This document shows, piece after piece, positions 51,032 through 58,798 of a DNA stretch of 64,000 bases; within the stretch, counting starts at the first letter, position 1; each line of letters opens with the position of its first letter. The notes under the pieces are model-generated. The model did not search any database. It was not told where the DNA came from and was given only the letters and a program-made list of their open reading frames with translations. The translations under genes were made by a program, and so were the position numbers. Source of the stretch: Halalkalicoccus sp. NIPERK01 (GTDB taxonomy: Archaea; Halobacteriota; Halobacteria; Halobacteriales; Halalkalicoccaceae); assembly GCF_030287405.1 (NCBI RefSeq), contig NZ_JASVVV010000002.1, positions 1 to 64,000 of the forward strand, given 5' to 3'.

Positions 51032-52971
51032 CACTCCCCCCGGAACTCGGGTTCGCGGTTCTCCGAGAAGGCCGCGGTGCCCTCGGCGACGTCCTCGGTA
51101 CCGAGCAGGATCCCGAACGCCTGGGACTCCATCTCCAGACCTGCCTCCATGTCCCCATCGCGCCCCCGGTTCATCACCCGTTTGGCCTTCCGCAGGGCGA
51201 TCGGCGGGCCCTCGACGAGATCCGAGACGAACTCCTCGACTGTCGTCTCGAACTCGCCCTCCGAAACGGCGCGGTTGATCAGCCCCCACTCGGCCGCACG
51301 CTCGGCGTCGATGTGGTTCCCGCGGAAGACCAGTTCCTTCGCCCGGGCATCGGGGAGCATTCGGATCGCGCGCTGGGTTCCGCCGCCGCCCGGAATCAGC
51401 CCGAGGTCGATCTCAGGGAAGCCGAACGTCGAGCCGTCCGTGGCGATCCGGAGATCGCAGGCCAGCGCGAGTTCGAACCCACCGCCTAAACAGTAGCCCT
51501 CGATCTTCGCGAGCGTGGGCCGGGGGAACTCCGCGACCACGCGGTGGACGGGCGTGACCTCCTTCTCGTGGGGTTCGATCCCCGAAAAGCCGGTGATGTC
51601 CGCCCCGGCACAGAACGCCCGGTCGCCCGCCCCCTCGAAGGTCACGGCTCGAACCGCGTCTAGATCCGCGTCTTCGAGCGCGTGGACGATCTCGTCGGCC
51701 ATCTCCCGGCTCAGCGCGTTGAGCCGCTCGGGCCGGTCGAGGGTGATTTCGAGCAGTCCCCCCTCCAGCGTGGTGCTGATGGTGACGTAGTCGTGCTCGT
51801 CGCCGTACTCGTAGAAGCCCGCGCCCGCGTCCTTCCCGGTCCTGCCCGATGCGACCAACTCGCGGAGGTAGTCGACGGGTTCGTAGCGGGCGGCCCCTGA
51901 CTCCTCGTACAGGGTTTCGAGCTTTTCGAGCACCCGATCCAGCCCGAGTTCGTCGGCCCGACGGCAGGGCCCCTCGGGAAAGCCTGCCCCGAGTCTGAGC
52001 CCGGTGTCGATCGCCTCGGGGGTCGCGACCTCGTCGCCGATCAGTTTCGCGGCCTCGTTGATCATCCTCGCCTCGATCCGCACGGTGTCGACGCCCTCGC
52101 CCTGATCGCGTTCGTAGTCGGCTCCCTCGCCCGATTCGTAGTCGTAGTATCCCTTGCCGGTCTTCCGACCGAGTTCCTCGGCCTCGACCTTCTCCTCCAC
52201 GATGGGCGGGACCTCCTTGCCCGCCTCCGTGCGGACGTGATAGCCGACGTCGATCCCGGTCAGATCGCCGAGTTCGAACGGTCCCATCGGGTAGTTCCTC
52301 CGAAAGACCATCGCGGCGTCGACCTCCCGAATCCCGTAGAGCCCCTCCGAGACCATCCAGCCGGCCTCGTCGCCGAACGGCCCCAACACGCTGTTGACGA
52401 CGAAGCCGTTGACGTCCTTTTCGACGTGGATCGGCGTCTTGCCGAGCGACTCGACGAACGCGGAGGCGGTTTCCGCGGTCTCGTCGCTCGTCTCGGCCCC
52501 GTAAACGACCTCGACGAGGTCCATCTTCACCGGCGGGTTGAAGAAGTGCGTCCCACAGACCCGCTCGGGCCGGTCGGTCGCGCCCGCGATCTCGGTGATC
52601 GACAGCGAGGAGGTGTTCGTCGCGAGGATCGCGTCGTCGGTGTACTCGTCGAGCTCCGCGAAGATCTCCTTTTTGAGGTCCATCCGTTCGGGAGCGGCCT
52701 CGATGACGAGGTCGGCCCCGGCGACGGCGGCTTCGAGGTCCACTTCGATCTCGATCCGTGAGAGCACTCCTTCTGGATCCTCGTCGATGAGGTCCTTCTC
52801 GGCGAGCTTCTCGAGGCTCCACTCGATCGAACTGTACCCGTCCTCGACGAACTCCCGTTCGACGTCGCGCATCGTCACGTCGTAGCCCGAAAGCGCGACG
52901 ACCTCCGCGATCCCGTGGCCCATGTTGCCCGCGCCGAGCACCGCGACGCGCTCTATCTCCTCGACGGTCAT
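51031..52971 (-). CDS. Bifunctional 3-hydroxyacyl-CoA dehydrogenase / enoyl-CoA hydratase
   Basis: Fusion catalysing the hydration and second oxidation of beta-oxidation. The 646-residue product has an N-terminal NAD-binding domain (VAVLGAGNMGHGIAEVVALS), 3HCDH motifs DLVIEAAPERMDLKKEIFAE, NTSSLSITEIAGATDRPERV, FNPPVKMDLVEVV, two helical C-terminal dehydrogenase lobes, and from about residue 385 an enoyl-CoA hydratase with AFCAGADITGF, EGYCLGGGFELALACDLRIA and FPEIDLGLIPGGGGTQRAIR. The domain order is dehydrogenase-hydratase, reversed relative to bacterial FadB, as in archaeal crotonyl-CoA hydratase/hydroxybutyryl-CoA dehydrogenases. The ATG at 52971 is used. Confidence 0.95.
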   Translation of the reverse strand: MTVEEIERVAVLGAGNMGHGIAEVVALSGYDVTMRDVEREFVEDGYSSIEWSLEKLAEKDLIDEDPEGVLSRIEIEVDLEAAVAGADLVIEAAPERMDLKKEIFAELDEYTDDAILATNTSSLSITEIAGATDRPERVCGTHFFNPPVKMDLVEVVYGAETSDETAETASAFVESLGKTPIHVEKDVNGFVVNSVLGPFGDEAGWMVSEGLYGIREVDAAMVFRRNYPMGPFELGDLTGIDVGYHVRTEAGKEVPPIVEEKVEAEELGRKTGKGYYDYESGEGADYERDQGEGVDTVRIEARMINEAAKLIGDEVATPEAIDTGLRLGAGFPEGPCRRADELGLDRVLEKLETLYEESGAARYEPVDYLRELVASGRTGKDAGAGFYEYGDEHDYVTISTTLEGGLLEITLDRPERLNALSREMADEIVHALEDADLDAVRAVTFEGAGDRAFCAGADITGFSGIEPHEKEVTPVHRVVAEFPRPTLAKIEGYCLGGGFELALACDLRIATDGSTFGFPEIDLGLIPGGGGTQRAIRMLPDARAKELVFRGNHIDAERAAEWGLINRAVSEGEFETTVEEFVSDLVEGPPIALRKAKRVMNRGRDGDMEAGLEMESQAFGILLGTEDVAEGTAAFSENREPEFRGE

Positions 52972-53091
52972 GGGTTCGGGTCCGGGCACGACCGCCTTAA
53001 CTCCACCGACGGGAATTAGCACTGTTTCTATACGTTCGGTTTTCGACAACGACGGTATTTATCCGTTCGAGTTCCGTGGGGGTTGGTAATC

Positions 53092-53853
53092 ATGGCTGGA
53101 AGACGGTTCGAAGGCCGGACGGCACTGGTGACGGGGGCGGCCGCGGGAATCGGTCGGGCGACCGCGAAGCGACTGGCGAGCGACGGCGTCGTCACCGACG
53201 TCGACGGCGAGGGCGGCGAGGAGACGCTCGCCCTGCTCGAAAACGAGGGCGGGAACAGCGAGTTCCGGGAACTGGACGTGACCGACGCCGGCGGGTTCGA
53301 GGAGTGTGTAGAGGAGGTCGCGGCCGAACGAGGCCTCGACGCCCTCGTGAACAACGCCGGGATCGGCCACGAGACGGCGGCCGTCGAGGAGACCGACCGC
53401 TCGACGCTGGACCGGGTGATCGACGTCAACTGCAAGGGCGTCTGGAACGGCTGTCGGGCGGCGCTTCCAATCATGAAAGCGCAGGAATCGGGTGTGATCG
53501 TCAATGTGGCTTCGCTCGCCGGACTGATCGGCCTCCCCAAACAGGCCGCCTACTCGCTTACGAAGGGCGCGGTGGTGAACTTCACGCGGACCGTGGCCGT
53601 CGAAGCGGGCCCCTACGGGGTGCGCGCGAACGCGGTCTGTCCGGGCTTCATCGAGACCGCGTTGGGCGAGGCGTTCTTCGAGGGGCGGGACGATCCCGAG
53701 AAGGCCAGAGCGCGAATGGAGGCCCAGTACCCACTGAAACGCCTCGGTCGCCCGGAGGAGGTCGCCGACGCCATCGCGTATCTCGCCAGCGACGAGGCGA
53801 GTTACGTCACCGGTCACGGCCTCGTCCTCGACGGCGGTTACTCGATCGCGTAG
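53092..53853 (+). CDS. Short-chain dehydrogenase/reductase with shortened beta-2 region
   Basis: Classical SDR, 253 residues, probably a 3-oxoacyl/3-hydroxyacyl-type oxidoreductase. It has TALVTGAAAGIGRATAKRLA (TGxxxGxG cofactor loop), NNAGIG, the catalytic Ser in VNVASLAGLIG, YSLTKGAVVNF (Tyr-x-x-x-Lys), CPGFIETALGEAF and a C-terminal SYVTGHGLVLDGGYSIA. After the first helix the text runs RLASDGVVTDVDGEGG; the usual wording has three or so more residues (GAxVVVTDVD), so beta-2 seems trimmed in frame. The ATG at 53092 lies about 34 nt after a TATTTATCC element. Confidence 0.88.
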   Translation: MAGRRFEGRTALVTGAAAGIGRATAKRLASDGVVTDVDGEGGEETLALLENEGGNSEFRELDVTDAGGFEECVEEVAAERGLDALVNNAGIGHETAAVEETDRSTLDRVIDVNCKGVWNGCRAALPIMKAQESGVIVNVASLAGLIGLPKQAAYSLTKGAVVNFTRTVAVEAGPYGVRANAVCPGFIETALGEAFFEGRDDPEKARARMEAQYPLKRLGRPEEVADAIAYLASDEASYVTGHGLVLDGGYSIA

Positions 53854-53858
53854 GCGGG

Positions 53859-55235
53859 TTACGACGGCCGGTGGACGCCGCCCGCCGCCGAGTTGATGCT
53901 CTCGGGCAGGGTCGGATGGACGTGCATCGTGTTCGCGACGTCGGCGGCCGTCGCGCCGAGTTCGATCGCGAGTACGAGTTCGTGGACGATCTCCGCGCCC
54001 TGCTCGCCGACGACGTGCGCGCCGAGCAGTTCGTCGGTCTCGGCGTCCGTCACCAGCTTCACGAACCCCTCGGTCTCGCCGAGCGCCTTCGGTTTGCCCT
54101 GTTCGGCGAGGTCCTGTCGACCGATCCCGACCTCGTGGCCCGCCTCGCGGGCCTCCCGCTCGGTCAGGCCGACGTGACCCACCTGCGGGTCGGTGAACAC
54201 CGCCCACGGGACGACCCGGCCCTCGGTGCTGACCTCCTCGCCCTTCGCGAGGTGGCGATACAGCAGGTCGGCGTCGTCGCGGGCCGAATGGGTGAACATC
54301 GGCGGGCCGCTCACGTCCCCGATCGCGTAGACGCCGTCGGCGGTCGTCTCGAACCCGTCGGCGGTCTCGACGAATCCGCGCTCGTCGAGGGCGACGCCCG
54401 CCTCCTCGAGGCCGATCCCGTCGGTGTTGGGCGTGCGTCCCGCGGCCAACAGGACCTCGGCGGCCGTCGTCTCGACGGTCCCGTCGGGCCCGTCGGCCCG
54501 GATGACGACGTCGCCGTCGGACGCGAGGCTCGTGACGGGCGTTTCGGTGCGAACGTCGATCCCCTCGTCGGCGAAGACGTCCTCGATCACCTCGCTCACG
54601 GCCGGCTCCTCCCGCGGGAGGAGTCGCTCGCCGCGCTGGAAGACGGTCACGTCAGCGCCGAACCGGCCGTACATCTGGGCGTACTCACAGCCGACGTAGC
54701 CGCCGCCGATCACGACCAGCGAGTCGGGCACCACGTCGAGTTCCAGCATGTCGGTGCTGTCGAGCACCTCGATCTCGTCGAGGCCGTCGATCGGCGGTCT
54801 CGCGGGGCAGGCGCCCGTGTTGATGACGACCCGGTCGACGGCGAGCGTCCGGTCGCCGATCCGGAGTTCGTGGGCCGACTCGAAGACGCCGCGGCCCTCG
54901 ACGAGCGTGAGGTTCTCGTTGTCCTCGACGTTCTCGTAGGCACCCTCTCGGATGCTCTCGACGATGGCGTCCTTGCGCCGGACGATGGCCTCCAGGTCGG
55001 CTTCGATGGGCCCGTCGACGTCGATCCCGAACTCCTCGCTTCGACGGGCGAGGTTCGCGACCTCGGCGCTGCGGAGCATCGTCTTCGTCGGAATGCAGCC
55101 GCGGTTGAGGCACGTCCCGCCCAGCAGGTCCTCCTCGACGAGCGCGACCTCCATCCCCGAGTAGGCGCACTTCATCGCGACCGGGAGGCCGGCCATGCCG
55201 CCGCCGAGAACGAGCAGATCGTATCCGTCGCTCAT
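53859..55235 (-). CDS. Pyridine nucleotide-disulfide oxidoreductase (dihydrolipoyl dehydrogenase-like)
   Basis: FAD/NAD(P)H disulfide reductase, 458 residues. It has the FAD fold YDLLVLGGGMAGLPVAMKCA, the redox disulfide GGTCLNRGCIPTK (Cys42, Cys47), the NAD(P) fold LVVIGGGYVGCEYAQMYGRF, GVYAIGDVSG and the C-terminal active-site base region HVHPTLPESI. It lacks the Cys-Cys tail and the N-terminal metal domain of mercuric reductases, and it is not near 2-oxoacid dehydrogenase genes. Its partner upstream, overlapping by one base, is a CopZ-like Cys-rich protein, which suggests it reduces that protein or a low-molecular-weight disulfide. Confidence 0.9.
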   Translation of the reverse strand: MSDGYDLLVLGGGMAGLPVAMKCAYSGMEVALVEEDLLGGTCLNRGCIPTKTMLRSAEVANLARRSEEFGIDVDGPIEADLEAIVRRKDAIVESIREGAYENVEDNENLTLVEGRGVFESAHELRIGDRTLAVDRVVINTGACPARPPIDGLDEIEVLDSTDMLELDVVPDSLVVIGGGYVGCEYAQMYGRFGADVTVFQRGERLLPREEPAVSEVIEDVFADEGIDVRTETPVTSLASDGDVVIRADGPDGTVETTAAEVLLAAGRTPNTDGIGLEEAGVALDERGFVETADGFETTADGVYAIGDVSGPPMFTHSARDDADLLYRHLAKGEEVSTEGRVVPWAVFTDPQVGHVGLTEREAREAGHEVGIGRQDLAEQGKPKALGETEGFVKLVTDAETDELLGAHVVGEQGAEIVHELVLAIELGATAADVANTMHVHPTLPESINSAAGGVHRPS

Positions 55236-55684
55236 CAGTCGGCGGCCTCCGTCTTCGCCTCGTCGATCGCCTCCCGAACGTTCGCCAGACAGCACCCGCC
55301 GAGCGGGCTCTTCCAGCGACAGGCACACTCCTCGCTCTGCACGCGCTCGGTGATCCACTCCGCGATGTTCGTCTCGCCGTTCTCGGCGACGTCCTCGCGG
55401 ACGTGGGACTTGTCGTAGCCGAAACAGTAACACAACGGGTACGGATCGGCGTCGGATTCCAGCTTGAAGTTCGGACGCTCGCGGATGGCGTCGGTTTCGA
55501 AACGCTGGTCGAGTTCGTCGGCGAAGTAGACGACCGGGCAGTCCTGCGTTTTACAGATCCGGTACTGGGCGTCGTCCTCGATCGTCTGATTCTCGAACGG
55601 TTCGACCATGTTGCGGACCGTTTCGGTCGGGATCCGTCGGGCGTCGTGGCCACACTCCGGACACGGTGCGGTCGATTCCGGCAT
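55235..55684 (-). CDS. CopZ N-terminal-like zinc/Fe-S protein
   Basis: A 149-residue Cys-rich protein resembling the N-terminal domain of Archaeoglobus CopZ, which binds one zinc and a [2Fe-2S] cluster. Cysteines: Cys8 and Cys11 (CPECG), Cys44 and Cys49, Cys85 and Cys87 (LCYCFGYDKSHVREDV), Cys120 and Cys122 (ECACRW), Cys131-Cys132 (GGCCLANVREAI). The copper-binding HMA domain of full CopZ is absent, and no copper ATPase is nearby. It is first gene of a two-gene unit with the disulfide reductase and is divergent from an HxlR regulator, so a redox or metal stress role is likely. Confidence 0.8.
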   Translation of the reverse strand: MPESTAPCPECGHDARRIPTETVRNMVEPFENQTIEDDAQYRICKTQDCPVVYFADELDQRFETDAIRERPNFKLESDADPYPLCYCFGYDKSHVREDVAENGETNIAEWITERVQSEECACRWKSPLGGCCLANVREAIDEAKTEAAD

Positions 55685-55737
55685 GTCCTCCCGTTCGGCG
55701 AGAAGGGACTTAAGCCGGCGAGTCGAAGGGAGTAGAG

Positions 55738-55759
55738 TAACTTGGAGACGATAAAGTTA
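55738..55759. promoter_or_regulatory. Inverted repeat overlapping HxlR start
   Basis: TAACTT (55738-55743) and AAGTTA (55754-55759) with a 10-nt spacer. The right arm includes the A of the regulator's ATG. A regulator bound here would block its own transcript start and could act on the divergent CopZ-like operon, whose ATG is 54 bp away. Confidence 0.5.
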
Positions 55760-56100
55760 TGGCCGATTCGACCCCCACGACGTGTGACGCCGACGGGACC
55801 TGCTACTGTCCGCTCGCGAGCGTGCTCGACACCCTCAGTGGGAAGTACGCGATGGGCGTCCTCAGCATCGTCGACGCCCACGGACCGGTTCGGTTCGCCG
55901 AGATCGAACGGCGGCTCCCGAGCGCGAGCGCGTCGACGGTCTCCACACGACTGAAGGAGTTGCGGGAGACCGGCCTGCTCGTCCGAACCCAGTACGACGA
56001 GATCCCGCCACGGGTCGAGTACGAACTGACCGACGACGGGAAGGACGTTCGAGGGCGACTCGACCCGCTGTTGGACTGGGTGACGGAAACGGAACGCTAA
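55759..56100 (+). CDS. HxlR-family winged-helix regulator with N-terminal cysteines
   Basis: A 113-residue HxlR/DUF24-type regulator. The core is CPLASVLDTLSGKYAMGVLS, VRFAEIERRLPSASASTVST, RLKELRETGLLVRTQYDEIP and a wing with VEYELTDDGKDV. Cys9, Cys15 and Cys17 (TCDADGTCYC) precede helix 1; HxlR proteins such as HypR and YodB sense electrophiles or disulfide stress through a cysteine at this place, so a thiol- or metal-sensing role is likely. It is divergent (74 bp) from the CopZ-like/disulfide reductase operon, its probable target. Confidence 0.88.
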   Translation: MADSTPTTCDADGTCYCPLASVLDTLSGKYAMGVLSIVDAHGPVRFAEIERRLPSASASTVSTRLKELRETGLLVRTQYDEIPPRVEYELTDDGKDVRGRLDPLLDWVTETER

Positions 56101-56185
56101 CCACGCGTGGGACCGCCCCCGAGCGCCCGACGGGTCTCGGAACCACCGAGGCGGGATCGCTACGAGCCGTCATGCGAAACGGATG

Positions 56186-56205
56186 ATAAATATAATAATA
56201 TTTAT
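56186..56205. promoter_or_regulatory. AT-rich palindrome upstream of histidine kinase
   Basis: ATAAATAT-AATA-ATATTTAT is an 8-bp perfect inverted repeat inside a pure AT block (56184-56225) that ends at the kinase ATG (56232). It contains several overlapping TATA-like words; one centred near 56204 is 28 nt from the start, predicting a leaderless mRNA. Confidence 0.5.
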
Positions 56206-56231
56206 TATAGTGCTATAGAAATTAAAACCGA

Positions 56232-57374
56232 ATGGTTCGCGCCGCATCCGTCGTGCTGGGGAGGGGTGTCATCATTCTTCTCGGTCAGATATACCTCCTC
56301 GTCGCCGTAGCGCCATACGTACTGGCCGATACGGGCACGCCGTTCGGGACTACCCCGGTAGAGCTCGCGTTGGTGGCCGTTCCGGGGTTCATACTCCTCT
56401 ACGGCGGGTATCGACTGAGGGGGTCGGACATCGCTCCCGAGTTCTACCCGACCATCGCTATCTGGTGTCTGAGCGGATTCGGGCTGATGGTCGTCATCCT
56501 CGCGCTCTATCACGTCCAGCCCGCCACCAGCATCTCCAACCCGGGCCGGGCCGTCCCCATGCTCACGGCGCTCAGCAGCGTCGCGGGCTACGGGGCGGGC
56601 ATCCACAACGCACGGGCCAAGGAACTCAAGCGCACGCGGGAGCGCCTCGACACCACGGTCGAGCGACTCCGCACGTCGAACCAGCGCCTCGAACAGTTCG
56701 CCTACGCCGCCTCCCACGACCTCCAAGAACCCCTCCGGATGGTCTCGAGCTACCTCCGCCTCCTCGAACGCCGCTGCGAGAACGACCTCGACGACGAGGG
56801 AAAGGAGTACCTCGAGATCGCCGTCGACAGCGCCGACCGCATGAGCGCGATGGTCGACGGTCTCCTCAGGTACTCCCGCGTCGCCTCGAACGACGACCCC
56901 CTCGAACCGGTCGACCTCGACGCCGTCCTCGCGGACGTTCGAAGCGACCTCCGCATGCAGATCCAAGAAACCGACGCCGAGATCACGGCCCACCCGCTCC
57001 CCGAGGTCATGGGCCAGGCGGACCAGCTCCACCAGGTGGTCCAGAACCTGCTGTCGAACGCAATCCACTACAGCGGCGAGGGGCCCCCACGCATCGACGT
57101 CTCGGCCGAACGGACCGACAAAGACGAGATGTGGACCGTCACCGTCCGCGACGAGGGGATCGGGATCGACCCGCTGGACGCCGACTCGATCTTCGACCTG
57201 TTCCAGCGGGTCCCCACGGACGGGGGCCACGACGGGTCGGGGATCGGCCTCGCGCTCTGTGAGCAGATCGTCGAACGCCACGGCGGCGAGATCTGGGTGG
57301 AGTCCGAACCCGGCGAGGGGTCGGCGTTTTCGTTCACGCTGCCCGCCGTCGAGGGAGGCGACGGGGATGAGTGA
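56232..57374 (+). CDS. Membrane sensor histidine kinase
   Basis: Two-component sensor, 380 residues. Residues 1-125 hold four hydrophobic segments (around 7-30, 43-60, 72-94 and 106-124), with no large extracellular domain. A coiled linker (ELKRTRERLDTTVERLRTSN) leads to a HisKA domain with phospho-accepting His162 in YAASHDLQEPLRMVSSY, then a HATPase with N box LLSNAIHYSGEG, G1 RDEGIGIDPLD, F box IFDLFQRV and G2 GGHDGSGIGLALCEQIVERH. The short four-helix sensor suggests sensing within the membrane. It overlaps the response regulator gene by 8 bp. Confidence 0.92.
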   Translation: MVRAASVVLGRGVIILLGQIYLLVAVAPYVLADTGTPFGTTPVELALVAVPGFILLYGGYRLRGSDIAPEFYPTIAIWCLSGFGLMVVILALYHVQPATSISNPGRAVPMLTALSSVAGYGAGIHNARAKELKRTRERLDTTVERLRTSNQRLEQFAYAASHDLQEPLRMVSSYLRLLERRCENDLDDEGKEYLEIAVDSADRMSAMVDGLLRYSRVASNDDPLEPVDLDAVLADVRSDLRMQIQETDAEITAHPLPEVMGQADQLHQVVQNLLSNAIHYSGEGPPRIDVSAERTDKDEMWTVTVRDEGIGIDPLDADSIFDLFQRVPTDGGHDGSGIGLALCEQIVERHGGEIWVESEPGEGSAFSFTLPAVEGGDGDE

Positions 57375-57822
57375 CTACGCGTTCGATCCGGTGGACATCC
57401 TGCTCGTCGAGGACAACCCCGGCGACGTCAAACTCACCCAGGAGGCGTTCAAGGAGGGCCAGATCGCGAACACGCTTCACGTCGTCACCGACGGGGTCGA
57501 GGCGCTGGATTTCCTCTTCCAGCGGGGCGAGTACGCCGACGCGCCGCGGCCCGATTTCGTCCTGCTCGACCTCAATCTCCCGCGCAAGAACGGCGACGAG
57601 GTGCTCGAGGAACTGCGCGCAGACCCCGAGTGCAAGGACGTTCCGGTGATAATCCTCACGGGATCGAGCGCACAGGAGGACGTGATTCGCTCGTACGAAC
57701 TCGCCGCGAACGCCTATCTGACGAAGCCGGTCGATCCGGGCGAGTTCATCCAGACGATCCTCTCGACGGAACGGTACTGGCTGTCGGTCGTCCGGTTGCC
57801 GACCGACGCGGATCTCGACTGA
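57367..57822 (+). CDS. Response regulator, single receiver domain (Rcp1-like)
   Basis: A stand-alone receiver of 151 residues: acidic pocket DILLVEDNPGDVKLTQEAF, phospho-acceptor Asp68 in FVLLDLNLPRKNGDEVL, Thr in VIILTGSSAQEDVI and Lys in NAYLTKPVDPGEF. The EDNPGD/RKNGxEVL wording is that of Rcp1/CheY-like regulators paired with HisKA kinases of this type in haloarchaea. No output domain is present, so it works by protein contact or phosphotransfer. The start at 57367 overlaps the kinase stop by 8 bp, fixing the partnership. Confidence 0.92.
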   Translation: MSDYAFDPVDILLVEDNPGDVKLTQEAFKEGQIANTLHVVTDGVEALDFLFQRGEYADAPRPDFVLLDLNLPRKNGDEVLEELRADPECKDVPVIILTGSSAQEDVIRSYELAANAYLTKPVDPGEFIQTILSTERYWLSVVRLPTDADLD

Positions 57823-57838
57823 GAGCGAACGTCAGAGA

Positions 57839-57932
57839 GTCGTTCGTACTTCGCTACCGGCATCGAGACTCCGTCGTCCGCGTCGCCCCGCGAAACGCAT
57901 CTCTGCTGCGGCCGGCTACAGGTACGAACGAC
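57839..57932. repeat. 11-bp inverted repeat between convergent genes
   Basis: GTCGTTCGTAC (57839-57849) and GTACGAACGAC (57922-57932) are perfect complements separated by 72 nt, spanning nearly the whole gap between the response regulator and the convergent SDR gene. It could fold in either transcript and serve as a shared 3'-end structure. Confidence 0.5.
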
Positions 57933-57936
57933 CCTG

Positions 57937-58704
57937 TCAGACCTCCGGCGTCTCCTCGACGCGGGGCACCCCGCCGGCGGTAATCGTCTCGCCGACGACG
58001 TACGAGGAGGCGGGGCTGGCGAGGAACTGCGCGACGTCGGCGATCTCCTCGGGGAGGCCGATCCGGCGTTCGACCTCTCCGCGCTCGATTCGCTCCGCGG
58101 AGACCCCCATCTGGCTCTCGACGCCGGGCGTGGCGACGAACCCCGGCGCGATGCAGTTGACCCTGACGCCCTCGCCGGCCCACTCCGCCGAAAGCGTCGT
58201 CGTGAGGTTGATGATCCCCGCCTTCGCCGCGCCGTAGTGGCTCATGTACGGCGACCCGCGCTGGCCGGCGACCGACGCGAGATTGATCACCGTACCGCCG
58301 CCGTCTTTCAGGTGCTCGCCGGCGGCCTGCGTGCAGTGGTAGGTCCCGTGCAGGTTGATGTCCACGATGGTTCGCCACCCGTTCTCCGAGATGTCGTCGA
58401 AACCGGCCATGAAGCTCGCGCCCGCGTTGTTGACGAGACAGTCCACGCCCCCGTACTCCTCGACCGTCGCCTCGACCAGCGCCTCGACGGCCCCCCGATC
58501 CGTCACGTCGCACTCGACGGCCAGCGCATCGCCGCCCGACTCTCGAACGTCCTCGGCGACCGGATCGACGTTGTCCTGCTCGCGCGAGCAGACGACGACC
58601 CGCGCGCCCTCGTCGGCGAATCGCTCCGCGATGGACCGGCCGATCCCGCTCGAGGCCCCCGTGACGATCGCCACCTGCCCGTCGACGCCGAACCGTCCGC
58701 TCAT
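57937..58704 (-). CDS. Short-chain dehydrogenase/reductase (FabG-like)
   Basis: Classical SDR, 255 residues: QVAIVTGASSGIGRSIAERF, ARVVVCSREQDN, NNAGASFMAGFD, Ser in VINLASVAGQRG, YGAAKAGIINLTTTL (Tyr-x-x-x-Lys), CIAPGFVATPGVE and SSYVVGETITAGG. The residue after beta-2 is Cys-Ser-Arg, the NADP-leaning pattern. It follows the ACAD10/11-like dehydrogenase by 94 bp on the same strand. By position it could be the oxidoreductase handling a hydroxy- or oxoacyl-CoA in that pathway, like LvaD. Start ATG at 58704. Confidence 0.88.
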   Translation of the reverse strand: MSGRFGVDGQVAIVTGASSGIGRSIAERFADEGARVVVCSREQDNVDPVAEDVRESGGDALAVECDVTDRGAVEALVEATVEEYGGVDCLVNNAGASFMAGFDDISENGWRTIVDINLHGTYHCTQAAGEHLKDGGGTVINLASVAGQRGSPYMSHYGAAKAGIINLTTTLSAEWAGEGVRVNCIAPGFVATPGVESQMGVSAERIERGEVERRIGLPEEIADVAQFLASPASSYVVGETITAGGVPRVEETPEV

Positions 58705-58798
58705 CGCCCCGATCCGCCGTGAATTGTCGTTACCATTGGTAGTACGATGATCGATTTTTCGTCCATCGTTAATAAGCGTTCGTCCCAATCGAGTACGC

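Noticed and set aside
53859-55235. Mercuric reductase identity for the disulfide oxidoreductase
   Set aside because: No N-terminal metal-binding domain and no C-terminal Cys-Cys pair; the C-terminus is of the dihydrolipoyl dehydrogenase type.
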